From Wuchereria bancrofti (Eukaryota; Nematoda; Chromadorea; Rhabditida; Onchocercidae): a stretch of DNA of 64,000 nt. Both the position numbers and the translations under genes were made by a program. The notes beneath the pieces are model-generated. The model saw nothing but the letters and a program-made list of their open reading frames with translations, ran no database searches and was not told where the DNA came from. The stretch lies in the NCBI GenBank assembly GCA_005281725.1, contig SSBO01000012.1, forward strand, positions 23,768,243 through 23,832,242, in the 5' to 3' direction. Positions 1 through 8,907 of this stretch are shown here, one piece after another (the stretch's first letter is position 1; each line of letters begins with the position of its first letter).

Positions 1-30
1 CTAAAAANTAATTAAACATTTATTAATAAT

Positions 31-1260
31 ATGCTCACTTATATATACGAATTAATTGATAAAAGCCAAGGATCAATATCCATCAGTGATTTCATGAATG
101 CTGCTCTATACCATAAAGAATATGGCTATTACATGAATAAATTACCGCTTGGTAATGATGGTGATTTTATCACAGCACCTGAAATTAGTCAATTGTTTGG
201 TGAAATAATTGCAGTTTGGGTAATGCACACATGGAAAAAATTGGGAAAGCCATCAAAATTTTCTCTAGTCGAACTTGGGCCAGGTAGAGGAACACTCATT
301 CACGATATAACAAGAGTCACTAAAAAGTACGGTAGCTTTTTTAGTTCAATGGCCATTCACCTGGTTGAGATAAGTCCTACTTTGCAAAAAATACAAAAAG
401 AAAAGTTAAAGGGTTTAGGAATCGGTTGGCACGAAAATATCGATAGTTTACCAGAACAACCAACCATTTTTCTAGCAAATGAATTCTTCGATGCTCTCCC
501 AATAGACCAGTTTGTATATCATAATGGGAAGTGGTACGAAAATAGGGTGACAAAGCAGAATGATGGGGCATCATCCCAGTGCCACTTTTTTATCACCCCA
601 TTGCTTAATACTAGAATCCAGAAAAAAGATCCAAGTAAACTGGCGTTGGAATTCAGAAAAAAGAATGTTGTTACCTCAGTGTCCCTTTCTCGTCATCCTA
701 GTGCTCCTTCCTTTTCATCCCATTGCTTGATACTGGGATCCAGAAAAATTGACCGTAAACAAATACACCATTCAACATTTTCGATGAAATTACAAAAAAA
801 CTGGATTCCAATGCCAAGCAATGGGATGACAGAGGGTTTTGATGGTGCAGTAGTAGAAGTATGTTCAGCTGGGATCGAAGTATTAAAAAAGCTTGAGGAT
901 AAGATAATGAATAATGGAGGAGCCGCTTTGATTATAGATTATGGCTATGTATATCCTTCTCACAAGAGCACTTTGCAATCGGTAAAACAACATAAGTATG
1001 CTAATTTTCTTGAAAATGTCGGTAATAGTGATATTACCGCGCTTGTAAATTTTCAAGCGTTAAGAGATTCATTAAGATACGTAGACTGTGAGATTTTAAC
1101 TCAAAGAGAATTTTTATATCTTTTTGGTATAAAGGAAAGAGCCCAGGCTTTAATGGAAAATGCAAGTGATAAACAAAAGAATAGGATCTTTAGCGAATTT
1201 TTAAGGTTGACTGAAAACATGGGTACTCTTTTTAAAGCAATACTGATTCATCATTCATAG
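31..1260 (+). CDS. midA: Wolbachia-like MidA/NDUFAF7-family SAM-dependent methyltransferase
   Basis: A 409-residue intact ORF of the COG1565/MidA family; the mitochondrial member NDUFAF7 methylates a complex I subunit. What is seen: an N-terminal segment with HKEYGYY and DFITAPEISQLFGE (about residues 28-60), the SAM-binding glycine motif VELGPGRGTL (80-89), LANEFFDALPIDQF after it, and AALIIDYGY near residue 300. Between about residues 172 and 270 the family alignment is interrupted by a low-similarity stretch encoded by inverted-repeat DNA (see separate entry), then resumes at DGAVVEVCSAG. The frame stays open through it. The next gene, gltX, is convergent. The ATG at 31 is the first in frame and gives the expected N-terminus. 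A Wolbachia source is inferred from AT-rich codon use and the neighbouring genes. A single N at position 8 may mark a contig join. Confidence 0.85.
   Translation: MLTYIYELIDKSQGSISISDFMNAALYHKEYGYYMNKLPLGNDGDFITAPEISQLFGEIIAVWVMHTWKKLGKPSKFSLVELGPGRGTLIHDITRVTKKYGSFFSSMAIHLVEISPTLQKIQKEKLKGLGIGWHENIDSLPEQPTIFLANEFFDALPIDQFVYHNGKWYENRVTKQNDGASSQCHFFITPLLNTRIQKKDPSKLALEFRKKNVVTSVSLSRHPSAPSFSSHCLILGSRKIDRKQIHHSTFSMKLQKNWIPMPSNGMTEGFDGAVVEVCSAGIEVLKKLEDKIMNNGGAALIIDYGYVYPSHKSTLQSVKQHKYANFLENVGNSDITALVNFQALRDSLRYVDCEILTQREFLYLFGIKERAQALMENASDKQKNRIFSEFLRLTENMGTLFKAILIHHS
549..835. repeat. In-frame palindromic repeat element inside midA
   Basis: The segment holds three related copies of a core beginning CCATTGCTT and ending ATCCAG or its complement: direct copies at about 598-622 and 719-743, and an inverted copy at about 800-826. 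The second and third form a stem with a loop of roughly 55 bases. The element adds coding sequence without a stop, resembling the palindromic elements known from Rickettsia and Wolbachia genes. Exact insertion ends cannot be set without an uninterrupted homologue. Confidence 0.7.
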
Positions 1261-1592
1261 TATTGTGTTGCCTTTACACTAAACTGCTTTAGCTACAAAT
1301 ATTTAAGAAATTTACTAGACAGAAAAAAAGGTAAAAGGAACCCTATGATAGAGTTTACTCTCTAACCCCTCAAATCGGCGGTCTATACTGTCTTAAACGC
1401 TTTGTAAGCGCGTTTCAGCTTATATAGGTAAAAATTTTTAAAGACATACAGTGTACATAGTGCAAAAAATTAAACATAAGACACTAACTACGTGACACTC
1501 CATCATTTAATCTGCACAGATTAAAGATAACTGAATACCATCAGTACTATGGTGGGTTGGCAAGGTTTGTTAAGTAATTCCTTTTATTTCAT
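1261..1592. other. Bacterial intergenic region between convergent midA and gltX
   Basis: No ORF. It holds small hairpin-forming sequences, for example CGCTT-TGT-AAGCG near 1398-1410. The same interval recurs at 2669-3000 because of the assembly duplication. A small RNA or repeat is possible, but no known RNA family could be identified. Confidence 0.5.
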
Positions 1593-2627
1593 TTAAACTG
1601 CCTGTAACCTTCTTATACATTCATCTTTACCAAGAATTATCATAATATCAATGATTCCTGGTGCATCCATCACCCCAGTTATAGGGGCCCGTAATGAGTG
1701 GTAAACATCGCTTATTTTAGCACTATGCAACTTTGAAAACTCCTTGATCTGAGAGGACAAAAAGCCCTTATTCCAGTTTTTATCCCCAATATTCGAGAGA
1801 AATGACGCAAGTAACTTGATTATATCAAGGTTAGATTTGACAACTTGCTCAGCTTCTTCACTCAAACCAAAAGGTGGGTCTTTTATATAAAACTGCGCTA
1901 AATCCAGCAACTCGGTCAGGTAATTTGCTCTTTTTTTTAGTTCCGTTAACCCCTGTAATAAATAGTTCTTTTTCTTGTCAGTTAGAGTGCTTTCTTCAAG
2001 CATCAGGGTTAGAATATCCTCATTGCTCATATTATTAATATAATAGTTATTCAAATGCTCCAATTTTTTAAAATTAAGCCGTGCAGGCGAACGACCAATG
2101 CTTTCTAAATTAAACCACTTTACTGCTTGCTCATTGCTAATAATCTCGTCATTGCCGTGACTCCACCCAAGCCTCAGTAAGTAATTACGCATTGCTTTTG
2201 GCAATATCCCCATTTTTTCGTAGTCGCAAACACTTGTTGCACCGTGCCTTTTGGACAGCTTATTTCCATCTCTCCCGTGAATCAGCGGTAAATGCGCAAA
2301 ACGTGGAATATCAAAATCAAGAGCCTGGTATATCAGCACTTGCTTGAAGGTATTAGTGAGGTGGTCAGAACCACGTATTATATCAGTTATTCCTGCATCG
2401 TGATCGTCAACTACCACGGCAAAAATATATGTTGGAGTATTGTCAGAGCGTAAGATCACCATATCATCAAGTTGGTCACTATTCACTTTAATGTGACCGT
2501 ATATTTTATCATCAACAATGATCTCCTGTGAATCTGGTACGCTAAAACGGACAGCTGGCTTTGCGTCCGGTATTACACTAGTACATTTGTGCTTATATAT
2601 TTTCCTTTCCTCTCTCGCTTTTGCCTT
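1593..2627 (-). pseudogene. gltX: Partial second copy of gltX (probable assembly duplicate)
   Basis: This is the C-terminal three quarters of the glutamyl-tRNA synthetase seen complete at 3001-4362, on the same strand, open to the single N at 2628 where its N-terminal part is missing. It keeps the KLSKRHGA motif but lacks the HIGG motif. It differs from the full copy by one noticed base, giving Ala instead of Val in the KP(A/V)VRFSV stretch. It should not be counted as a second gene: it belongs to the 1,407-bp redundancy around the N. Confidence 0.85.
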
Positions 2628-3000
2628 NGGGTACTCTTTTTAAAGCAATACTGATTCATCATTCATAGTATTGTGTTGCCTTTACACTAAACTGCTTTAG
2701 CTACAAATATTTAAGAAATTTACTAGACAGAAAAAAAGGTAAAAGGAACCCTATGATAGAGTTTACTCTCTAACCCCTCAAATCGGCGGTCTATACTGTC
2801 TTAAACGCTTTGTAAGCGCGTTTCAGCTTATATAGGTAAAAATTTTTAAAGACATACAGTGTACATAGTGCAAAAAATTAAACATAAGACACTAACTACG
2901 TGACACTCCATCATTTAATCTGCACAGATTAAAGATAACTGAATACCATCAGTACTATGGTGGGTTGGCAAGGTTTGTTAAGTAATTCCTTTTATTTCAT

Positions 3001-4362
3001 TTAAACTGCCTGTAACCTTCTTATACATTCATCTTTACCAAGAATTATCATAATATCAATGATTCCTGGTGCATCCATCACCCCAGTTATAGGGGCCCGT
3101 AATGAGTGGTAAACATCGCTTATTTTAGCACTATGCAACTTTGAAAACTCCTTGATCTGAGAGGACAAAAAGCCCTTATTCCAGTTTTTATCCCCAATAT
3201 TCGAGAGAAATGACGCAAGTAACTTGATTATATCAAGGTTAGATTTGACAACTTGCTCAGCTTCTTCACTCAAACCAAAAGGTGGGTCTTTTATATAAAA
3301 CTGCGCTAAATCCAGCAACTCGGTCAGGTAATTTGCTCTTTTTTTTAGTTCCGTTAACCCCTGTAATAAATAGTTCTTTTTCTTGTCAGTTAGAGTGCTT
3401 TCTTCAAGCATCAGGGTTAGAATATCCTCATTGCTCATATTATTAATATAATAGTTATTCAAATGCTCCAATTTTTTAAAATTAAGCCGTGCAGGCGAAC
3501 GACCAATGCTTTCTAAATTAAACCACTTTACTGCTTGCTCATTGCTAATAATCTCGTCATTGCCGTGACTCCACCCAAGCCTCAGTAAGTAATTACGCAT
3601 TGCTTTTGGCAATATCCCCATTTTTTCGTAGTCGCAAACACTTGTTGCACCGTGCCTTTTGGACAGCTTATTTCCATCTCTCCCGTGAATCAGCGGTAAA
3701 TGCGCAAAACGTGGAATATCAAAATCAAGAGCCTGGTATATCAGCACTTGCTTGAAGGTATTAGTGAGGTGGTCAGAACCACGTATTATATCAGTTATTC
3801 CTGCATCGTGATCGTCAACTACCACGGCAAAAATATATGTTGGAGTATTGTCAGAGCGTAAGATCACCATATCATCAAGTTGGTCACTATTCACTTTAAT
3901 GTGACCGTATATTTTATCATCAACAATGATCTCCTGTGAATCTGGTACGCTAAAACGGACAACTGGCTTTGCGTCCGGTATTACACTAGTACATTTGTGC
4001 TTATATATTTTCCTTTCCTCTCTCGCTTTTGCCTTCTTTTCTGCAACCTTATCTTCAGGGCAACAACAGCAATATGCCTTACCTTTCTCAACAAGAAGAT
4101 TTGCAACTTCGATGTGACGTTCTATTCTTTTTGACTGGTATACTATTTCTCCATCATAGCTCACACCAAGCCATTTTAGCCCATTTATTATCGCATCAAT
4201 TGCTTCCTGTGTTGAACGTTTTCTGTCAGTGTCCTCAATCCTGAGCAAAAATCTGCCACCATGGTGCTTTGCATAGAGCCAATTAAATAAGGCAGTACGA
4301 GCCCCACCAATGTGCAAAAACCCTGTTGGTGATGGAGCAAATCTAGTAACTATATTTGGCAT
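3001..4362 (-). CDS. gltX: Wolbachia-like glutamyl-tRNA synthetase
   Basis: A 453-residue intact class I aminoacyl-tRNA synthetase that charges tRNA-Glu. Seen: the start APSPTGFLHIGGARTALFNW with the HIGH-type signature HIGG at residues 17-20, RIEDTDRKRS at 41-50, and the KMSKS-type loop KLSKRHGAT at 232-240. The C-terminal anticodon-binding part ends GKDECIRRLQAV. Length is close to, slightly shorter than, typical bacterial GltX (about 470). In alphaproteobacteria such enzymes often also charge tRNA-Gln for later amidation by GatCAB; this is family knowledge. The ATG at 4362 is preceded by an AT-rich leader. It is convergent with midA. No disabling change was seen, in contrast to the next three genes. 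Confidence 0.9.
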   Translation of the reverse strand: MPNIVTRFAPSPTGFLHIGGARTALFNWLYAKHHGGRFLLRIEDTDRKRSTQEAIDAIINGLKWLGVSYDGEIVYQSKRIERHIEVANLLVEKGKAYCCCCPEDKVAEKKAKAREERKIYKHKCTSVIPDAKPVVRFSVPDSQEIIVDDKIYGHIKVNSDQLDDMVILRSDNTPTYIFAVVVDDHDAGITDIIRGSDHLTNTFKQVLIYQALDFDIPRFAHLPLIHGRDGNKLSKRHGATSVCDYEKMGILPKAMRNYLLRLGWSHGNDEIISNEQAVKWFNLESIGRSPARLNFKKLEHLNNYYINNMSNEDILTLMLEESTLTDKKKNYLLQGLTELKKRANYLTELLDLAQFYIKDPPFGLSEEAEQVVKSNLDIIKLLASFLSNIGDKNWNKGFLSSQIKEFSKLHSAKISDVYHSLRAPITGVMDAPGIIDIMIILGKDECIRRLQAV

Positions 4363-4510
4363 ATTTATTTATTATAGCAATGGTAAACGATGATAGCTAA
4401 AATCTATGTCTATAACAATTTAGAATTACTATAAATTATTTATCGTGAAAGATTAATTTGTACTTATTTTTACAAATTGTGGTGTATAGTTAAATATAGC
4501 CAGGTATGTT

Positions 4511-5104
4511 ATGGGTGAACTTGAATATATAAAAGGTCTGCTTTCAACCAATACAGGTGCACTTGACTGGTGTTATGCAGGTCCATCCGATAAAGCAAAA
4601 TTAATAGCGAACGGAGACAATCTCTTGCATTTAGCTGCAAGGATAAGAAATGTTGAAGTTTTTTTTATCTATTTTCAAGAAAAGTATTAAAAGTGATGTT
4701 CGTTTGTTAGGGTACAGCGAAGGCAACATAAATCCATTTCATATAGCAGCAAGAATGCAGATACTATTAAAAGTAATAGAAGGAATATTTGAGCACTTGA
4801 ATTCAGAAAAAGCTAAATTGCAGTATGATCCAAAAAAGCTAGAAAAGTTCAAAAATTACGTCAGAAATGCGTTAAGTAGCAGATGTGCGTTAACTGACTC
4901 CACAAAAAGGACTCCCCTTGATATATGGTTAGTAGGGAAGATAAAGAGGACATAAGAAAAATTGCAGGCATAAAAGAGAGCTTCCTATGTAATAAGAAAT
5001 TTCACCTGTGCTTATATATAGTAGGAACTATAGCGTGTATTGCTACCTTGTGCGTTTTTTATGTCTGCTTTCTTTTGAAAATTCTGTTTCGAGGAATTGT
5101 TTGA
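4511..5104 (+). pseudogene. Ankyrin-like Wolbachia protein broken into three frames
   Basis: An ATG at 4511 opens a frame with the ankyrin-like phrase NGDNLLHLAARIRNVEV, then fails. The continuation is in another frame from about 4650, crossing a run of eight T (about 4659-4666), and includes NPFHIAARM and RTPLDIWLVGK. That frame stops at 4953, while a third frame (EDKEDIRKIAG, then a hydrophobic segment near IVGTIACIATLCVFYVC) runs to a stop at 5102-5104. Together they look like a small ankyrin-repeat protein with a C-terminal membrane helix. Two frameshifts make it a pseudogene, or possibly homopolymer sequencing errors. Its 3' end overlaps convergent rpiB. Confidence 0.65.
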
Positions 5105-5503
5105 CTATATCTTTTGCTAATCCACTGGCAGTAAATCTTGCACCAAGACACAATACATTTGCATTGCCATGTTCGCGGGCTAGTTTCGTGATCTCAACAC
5201 TATTACATAAGACGGCGTGGATCCCTTCAAAGCGATCAAAACGATACTCATACCTAGACCTGTGCCACAGATTAATATCCCATAATTTGCTTTTTTGTTT
5301 ATTATATCTTCTGCAATTTTAACAGCATAGTCTGGATAATCTACGCACTTTTGCTCAGCAGTACAGCCACGGTCTAGTACTTTGTAACCCAGAGTTTCCA
5401 GGTAAGACTTTATTTCTGATTTTAATTCATAACCAGCATGGTCTGAAGCAATTGATATTATATCTGACATATAAGAAATTGATCTTGCACCACTTAAAGA
5501 CAT
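5043..5503 (-). pseudogene. rpiB: Ribose-5-phosphate isomerase B, frameshifted
   Basis: RpiB interconverts ribulose 5-phosphate and ribose 5-phosphate in the pentose phosphate pathway. The N-terminal part is clear: IASDHAGYELK, DYPDYAVKIAEDI, and the anion-binding stretch GILICGTGLGMSI. After GMSI the frame is lost near 5240-5250. The expected continuation (FEGIHAVLCNSVEITKLARE, then NANVLCLGARF) lies in the next frame and runs to a stop at 5043-5045. The likely native start is the internal Met of MSDIISIASDHAGYE (about 5470) rather than the upstream ATG at 5503. One indel is enough to explain it; a small deletion at the break is also possible. Confidence 0.8.
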
Positions 5504-5648
5504 CTAATATGGGTAATTCATTTTAAGCTTTCTGTCAAGCCGCCCAATGCTTCTAATCTTTTTGAAACTCTGAAGCTTAAAATAAATTTTGAGCTAGATG
5601 TGCATAAATTCTGTATAATTTTTGTCCTGCTACTACTAATTCAATAAG

Positions 5649-7119
5649 ATGGATTATATAGATATTATAAAATCAAGATTATTATTATCCGATATAGTAG
5701 GCAAGAAAGTCAGTCTAACAAAAAGAGGAGATAGTTTTGTTGGATTCTGTCCATTTCATAACGAAAAAACACCGTCTTTTTTGGTGAGTAATATTAAAGG
5801 ATCGTATCACTGCTTTGGTTGTTCGGCTCATGGTGATGTGTTCAATTTCATTTCACAAACTGAGGGGCTGAGTTTTAAAGAAGCACTGGAAAGGCTGGCA
5901 TCAGTTGTAGGCGTTGAGTTACCTAAAAACCTTAATTTAGCTAAAGAAAACGGCGAACTGTTTCCGACGCTGAGTTTAGCTGCAAGTTGGTTTGTACAAA
6001 AAAATCAAGGTGTTATAGCTTATCTAAAGCAGCGCAAGATTTCACCTAAAATCATAGATAAATTTAAGGTAGGTTATGCGCCAAGTTCTGGTTTGAAAGT
6101 ATATTTAAACTCCTTGGGTATTGAGGACGAAATTCTAATTAATGTTGGATTGATAAATAAAAATTCTCGTGATTATTTTTGTAATCGGCTGATATTCCCT
6201 ATATATAACATTGCAGGAAAAGTTATTGGTTTTGGCGGACGCGCGCTGAGTTCTAAGCAACAGCCAAAATATTTAAACAGCCCAGAAAGTCAACTATTCA
6301 AGAAAAGGGAAAACTTATACAGGTTAAACTTCGCTTTAAGTGAAATACGCAAAAAACAGCATGTATTTGTTGTTGAGGGGTATATGGATGTGATAGCACT
6401 GCATCAAACGGGAATTAGCAATATAGTTGCTCCACTGGGTACCGCAATTTCTGCAAAACAAATAAAAAAATCTATGGAAATTTGCTAAAGAAATCTCTAT
6501 CTGTATGGATGGTGATAGTGCTGGACGTAATGCTGCAATTAGAGTTGCGAAACTTGTTCTACCAATATTAGAGTCTGGATACACGTTAAAGTTTGTGACT
6601 TTGCCAACCGATAAAGACCCATACGATGTATGTAATGAGCTGGAACATAAGAAAGAAACCGTACTCTCTGCGCTTGACCATTCAACAAAACTTCATTTTG
6701 AATATTTATGGCATTACATAATTGGTAGCAATTTGCCAAACTATGAGGAACTTGCCCCGGAAAAATATTCAATTCTTGAGCACAAGTTCATGGAATATGT
6801 CAATACTATCGGTAACAGCAGTATTAGAAGGTATTATAGAGATTACTTTTACGATAAAGCTAGTGAGCTAAGAAATAGCTTCAAAAAGCAGGTTTTTAAT
6901 AATAGAGCAAAAGCAACAAAAAGTGAATATCTTTACAACAAATCTCCAGAGCTAATTGAAGCAGAACAAAATCAGGCCATAATTTTACGCATAGCCTTAG
7001 AATTTCCTGAATTCAGGGCTAATTTGAATTATATTGTTTTTCCCCAAGAATACAATACTCTTCTATTTCTTTACATTCTTTTGCAAATAAATCTTGTATG
7101 TATAATAATTTTATGTTAG
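5649..7119 (+). pseudogene. dnaG: DNA primase DnaG, frameshifted and with abnormal C-terminus
   Basis: DnaG makes RNA primers for replication. Frame 1 (5649-6488) has the N-terminal zinc-binding domain (CPFH at residues 34-37, CFGC at 55-58), the RNA polymerase domain, and the toprim start FVVEGYMDVIALHQTG. It then ends early. The next frame (from about 6475) continues with WKFAKEISICMDGDSAGR, the second toprim motif. An extra T at about 6471 explains the shift: without it the codons give the KKLW expected here. The second frame stops at 7119 with a C-terminus unlike other primases; another frame continues to about 7162, so a second shift is likely. It is probably non-functional. Confidence 0.85.
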
Positions 7120-7384
7120 AGTTATTACGTGCCATGTTTTGTATTATAGGAAGGCTTAATTAATATAAAATTCATAAATAATTATATAGCTTAAAATGAT
7201 ATAAACATTTATTTTAGGCTATTATTTTATAGCGTAAAATTTTAAGTGACAAAAATTATGATATATAATATCATAGTTAACTAGTGCAACAGCTGATTGG
7301 CTGCCACACTAAAATTTAAAGAGATTGCTTACATGCAAATTTCTCTTTTAAGTATAATTTTCAAAATCAATTAGAGGGAGTTAT
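7120..7384. promoter_or_regulatory. Bacterial intergenic region with two hairpins
   Basis: A perfect 8-bp inverted repeat with a 3-base loop lies at 7257-7275 (TATGATAT-ATA-ATATCATA). A second fold-back at 7316-7351 pairs TTAAAGAGA with TCTCTTTTAA around a GC-containing tip. The leader of the next ORF ends with a GAGGGAG ribosome-binding site at about 7374-7380. The hairpins could end dnaG transcription or regulate the next gene; this is inference. Confidence 0.4.
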
Positions 7385-7663
7385 ATGTCTTATAATATTG
7401 CTGGTGAAGTTGAAACGTTAAGCAAAAGGTCTAACAAAGATGAAGGGGTTACATTACTAAATAACCCAGCTTATCGTGAAAAGTATAGGGAACGTTTTGA
7501 TGAAGCCCAGAAAAAAGTTATGGATATGGTTCAGTTTTATGATGGGACAATAATATTAATAGAAAATAAAATTGCTATGTATTATTACGCTTGGCACAGT
7601 AAAAAAAGAGAGTTTGAGCGTAAAAAACAACAAGCAGTGATGAAAGACGATGGGTCAGTATAG
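7385..7663 (+). CDS. Small conserved-looking Rickettsiales hypothetical protein
   Basis: A 92-residue intact ORF with a good ribosome-binding site (GAGGGAG) 4 to 5 bases before the ATG. The protein is charged and probably helical: NPAYREKYRERFDEAQKKV is followed by a short hydrophobic stretch around TIILIENKIAMYYYAW and a basic tail (KKREFERKKQQ). No catalytic motif was recognised. Its position between dnaG and a convergent DsbA-like gene does not indicate a function. The clear ribosome-binding site and uninterrupted frame suggest a real bacterial gene in the source genome. Confidence 0.65.
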   Translation: MSYNIAGEVETLSKRSNKDEGVTLLNNPAYREKYRERFDEAQKKVMDMVQFYDGTIILIENKIAMYYYAWHSKKREFERKKQQAVMKDDGSV

Positions 7664-7691
7664 AGTCTTTGTATGATAGGCTACAGTGGTA

Positions 7692-8396
7692 TCATTTCAC
7701 TATAGCTTTTTCATATAGCCTGTCTATCACGTTAGTAAAGTATTCTTGCGCTTTGTATCCTTCGTGCCTAATTTTATTAGGCTCTATGTATGATCTATCG
7801 TTGTTAAGCTTGATGAAAAATATCGGAGTGGCCATAACGCCAAGCTTATTAATTGCTAGTGATTTATCATTTATGATTTTATCCATTACCTCCTTATCGT
7901 TAATACATCGGTTAAATGTATCTTGCTTTAAGTTGCTTAGTGCCGCCACTTTCTGTAACACAGTTAAGTCACTTAAATTAGAGTAATTCCATGAGTCTAT
8001 CGAATTAAAAATAGCTTTATTAAAATTAAAATAGTCTTCTTGCTTCTCATAGCAACAACTTAGCATTGCAGCTTTCAGTCCTCTATAATCTAAAGGGAAA
8101 TGACGGAATATATATAGCATCTTACCTGTATCTATATATTTCTTTTTAATTTCAGGAAAAACTTCTCTATGAAAAAGAGAACAATGATAACAAGTGAGCG
8201 AAGCATATTCTATCATTAGAATTGGTGCTTTGGAATCTCCTAATAATTTATCATCAGGCAACGGTGATAGTAGTTCTTTTGGTGTTATTTCATTAATTTT
8301 TTGAATATACTGGTTGTTGGATAAGTCCTGCTTAATAACTGCATAAGAATTAACACTTATAAAGACCAATAAAAATAATAATCTAAAAATCATCAT
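7692..8396 (-). CDS. DsbA-like thiol:disulfide oxidoreductase
   Basis: A 234-residue intact protein of the thioredoxin-fold DsbA family, which forms disulfides in secreted proteins. An N-terminal signal sequence (about residues 1-19, rich in Phe, Leu and Val, ending SYA) predicts export to the periplasm. The active site is CYHC at residues 69-72, within EYASLTCYHC, followed by a helical insertion and the cis-proline motif ATPIFF in the C-terminal part. Alphaproteobacterial DsbA proteins of this kind have been described in Wolbachia, where host-interaction proteins may be substrates; that role is family knowledge. It lies 49 bases downstream of the START-domain gene on the same strand, so the two could be co-transcribed. 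Confidence 0.85.
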   Translation of the reverse strand: MMIFRLLFLLVFISVNSYAVIKQDLSNNQYIQKINEITPKELLSPLPDDKLLGDSKAPILMIEYASLTCYHCSLFHREVFPEIKKKYIDTGKMLYIFRHFPLDYRGLKAAMLSCCYEKQEDYFNFNKAIFNSIDSWNYSNLSDLTVLQKVAALSNLKQDTFNRCINDKEVMDKIINDKSLAINKLGVMATPIFFIKLNNDRSYIEPNKIRHEGYKAQEYFTNVIDRLYEKAIVK

Positions 8397-8445
8397 AATA
8401 CAAATATTTAACTTACTAAATAATTACGTATTTATATCAATAATG

Positions 8446-8907
8446 TCAAGATAACTTTTTCTTAGCAAGGCTCTCAACTCTGTCTTTGAACGCAGCAATT
8501 ATTTTACTTTGTGTATATTTATATATTGAATTTAATAAAATGGAAAACGAGTTGGATTTAAATTCAAACTCTATACAAAACTTCACCATGGTTTTCTTTT
8601 CATCTATAGAAATGAATCTCCATTCATTGTATAAATGTTTAAATATTCCATTTGATGATACTGCTTTTATCCAACCTTCATTAGTCCCACTCGGAGAAAG
8701 AAAGGTTATCTTCGACGTATATCTTCCCTTAATCCCATGAAAAGCTGCTAAGAGATCCACAACCATCTGGTTATCAATTTTCTCCTTTAAGTAAACAGCT
8801 TTGCACCAAGGAACAAAATCAGAATACTTCTCAACATCAATTACAACCTGGAATACTTCATTAGGTAAACAGAAGAAAATACCTTGTTCTTTGTAGTGGT
8901 GAAGCAT
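8446..8907 (-). CDS. RatA/Coq10-type START-domain protein
   Basis: A 153-residue intact ORF. The opening MLHHYKEQ and the motif VEKYSDFVPWCKAV match the start of the Coq10/RatA family: small helix-grip (START) proteins that bind ubiquinone-like lipids in mitochondria and alphaproteobacteria. Later parts (YTSKITF, NEWRFISID and a C-terminal amphipathic helix ending ESLAKKKLS) are consistent. In E. coli the homologue RatA can inhibit ribosome assembly, but the alphaproteobacterial and mitochondrial forms are linked to ubiquinone. The start at 8907 is supported by the family N-terminus. It is the last clearly bacterial gene: sequence beyond about 8,910 is not recognisable as Wolbachia coding DNA. 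Confidence 0.8.
   Translation of the reverse strand: MLHHYKEQGIFFCLPNEVFQVVIDVEKYSDFVPWCKAVYLKEKIDNQMVVDLLAAFHGIKGRYTSKITFLSPSGTNEGWIKAVSSNGIFKHLYNEWRFISIDEKKTMVKFCIEFEFKSNSFSILLNSIYKYTQSKIIAAFKDRVESLAKKKLS

Larger units (their letters stand above)
1221..4035. repeat. 1,407-bp direct duplication separated by a single N
   Basis: Bases 1221-2627 are repeated at 2629-4035 with an offset of 1,408, split by a single N at 2628. One substitution was noticed (G2554 versus A3962). The unit starts in the last codons of midA and stops in the middle of gltX, with no relation to gene ends. This is the pattern of two overlapping contigs abutted with a placeholder N rather than merged, so a biological duplication is unlikely. 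Confidence 0.85.

Noticed and set aside
1593..2486. 297-residue ORF as a second gltX gene
   Set aside because: It is part of the 1,407-bp redundancy at the N and lacks the N-terminal catalytic motif.
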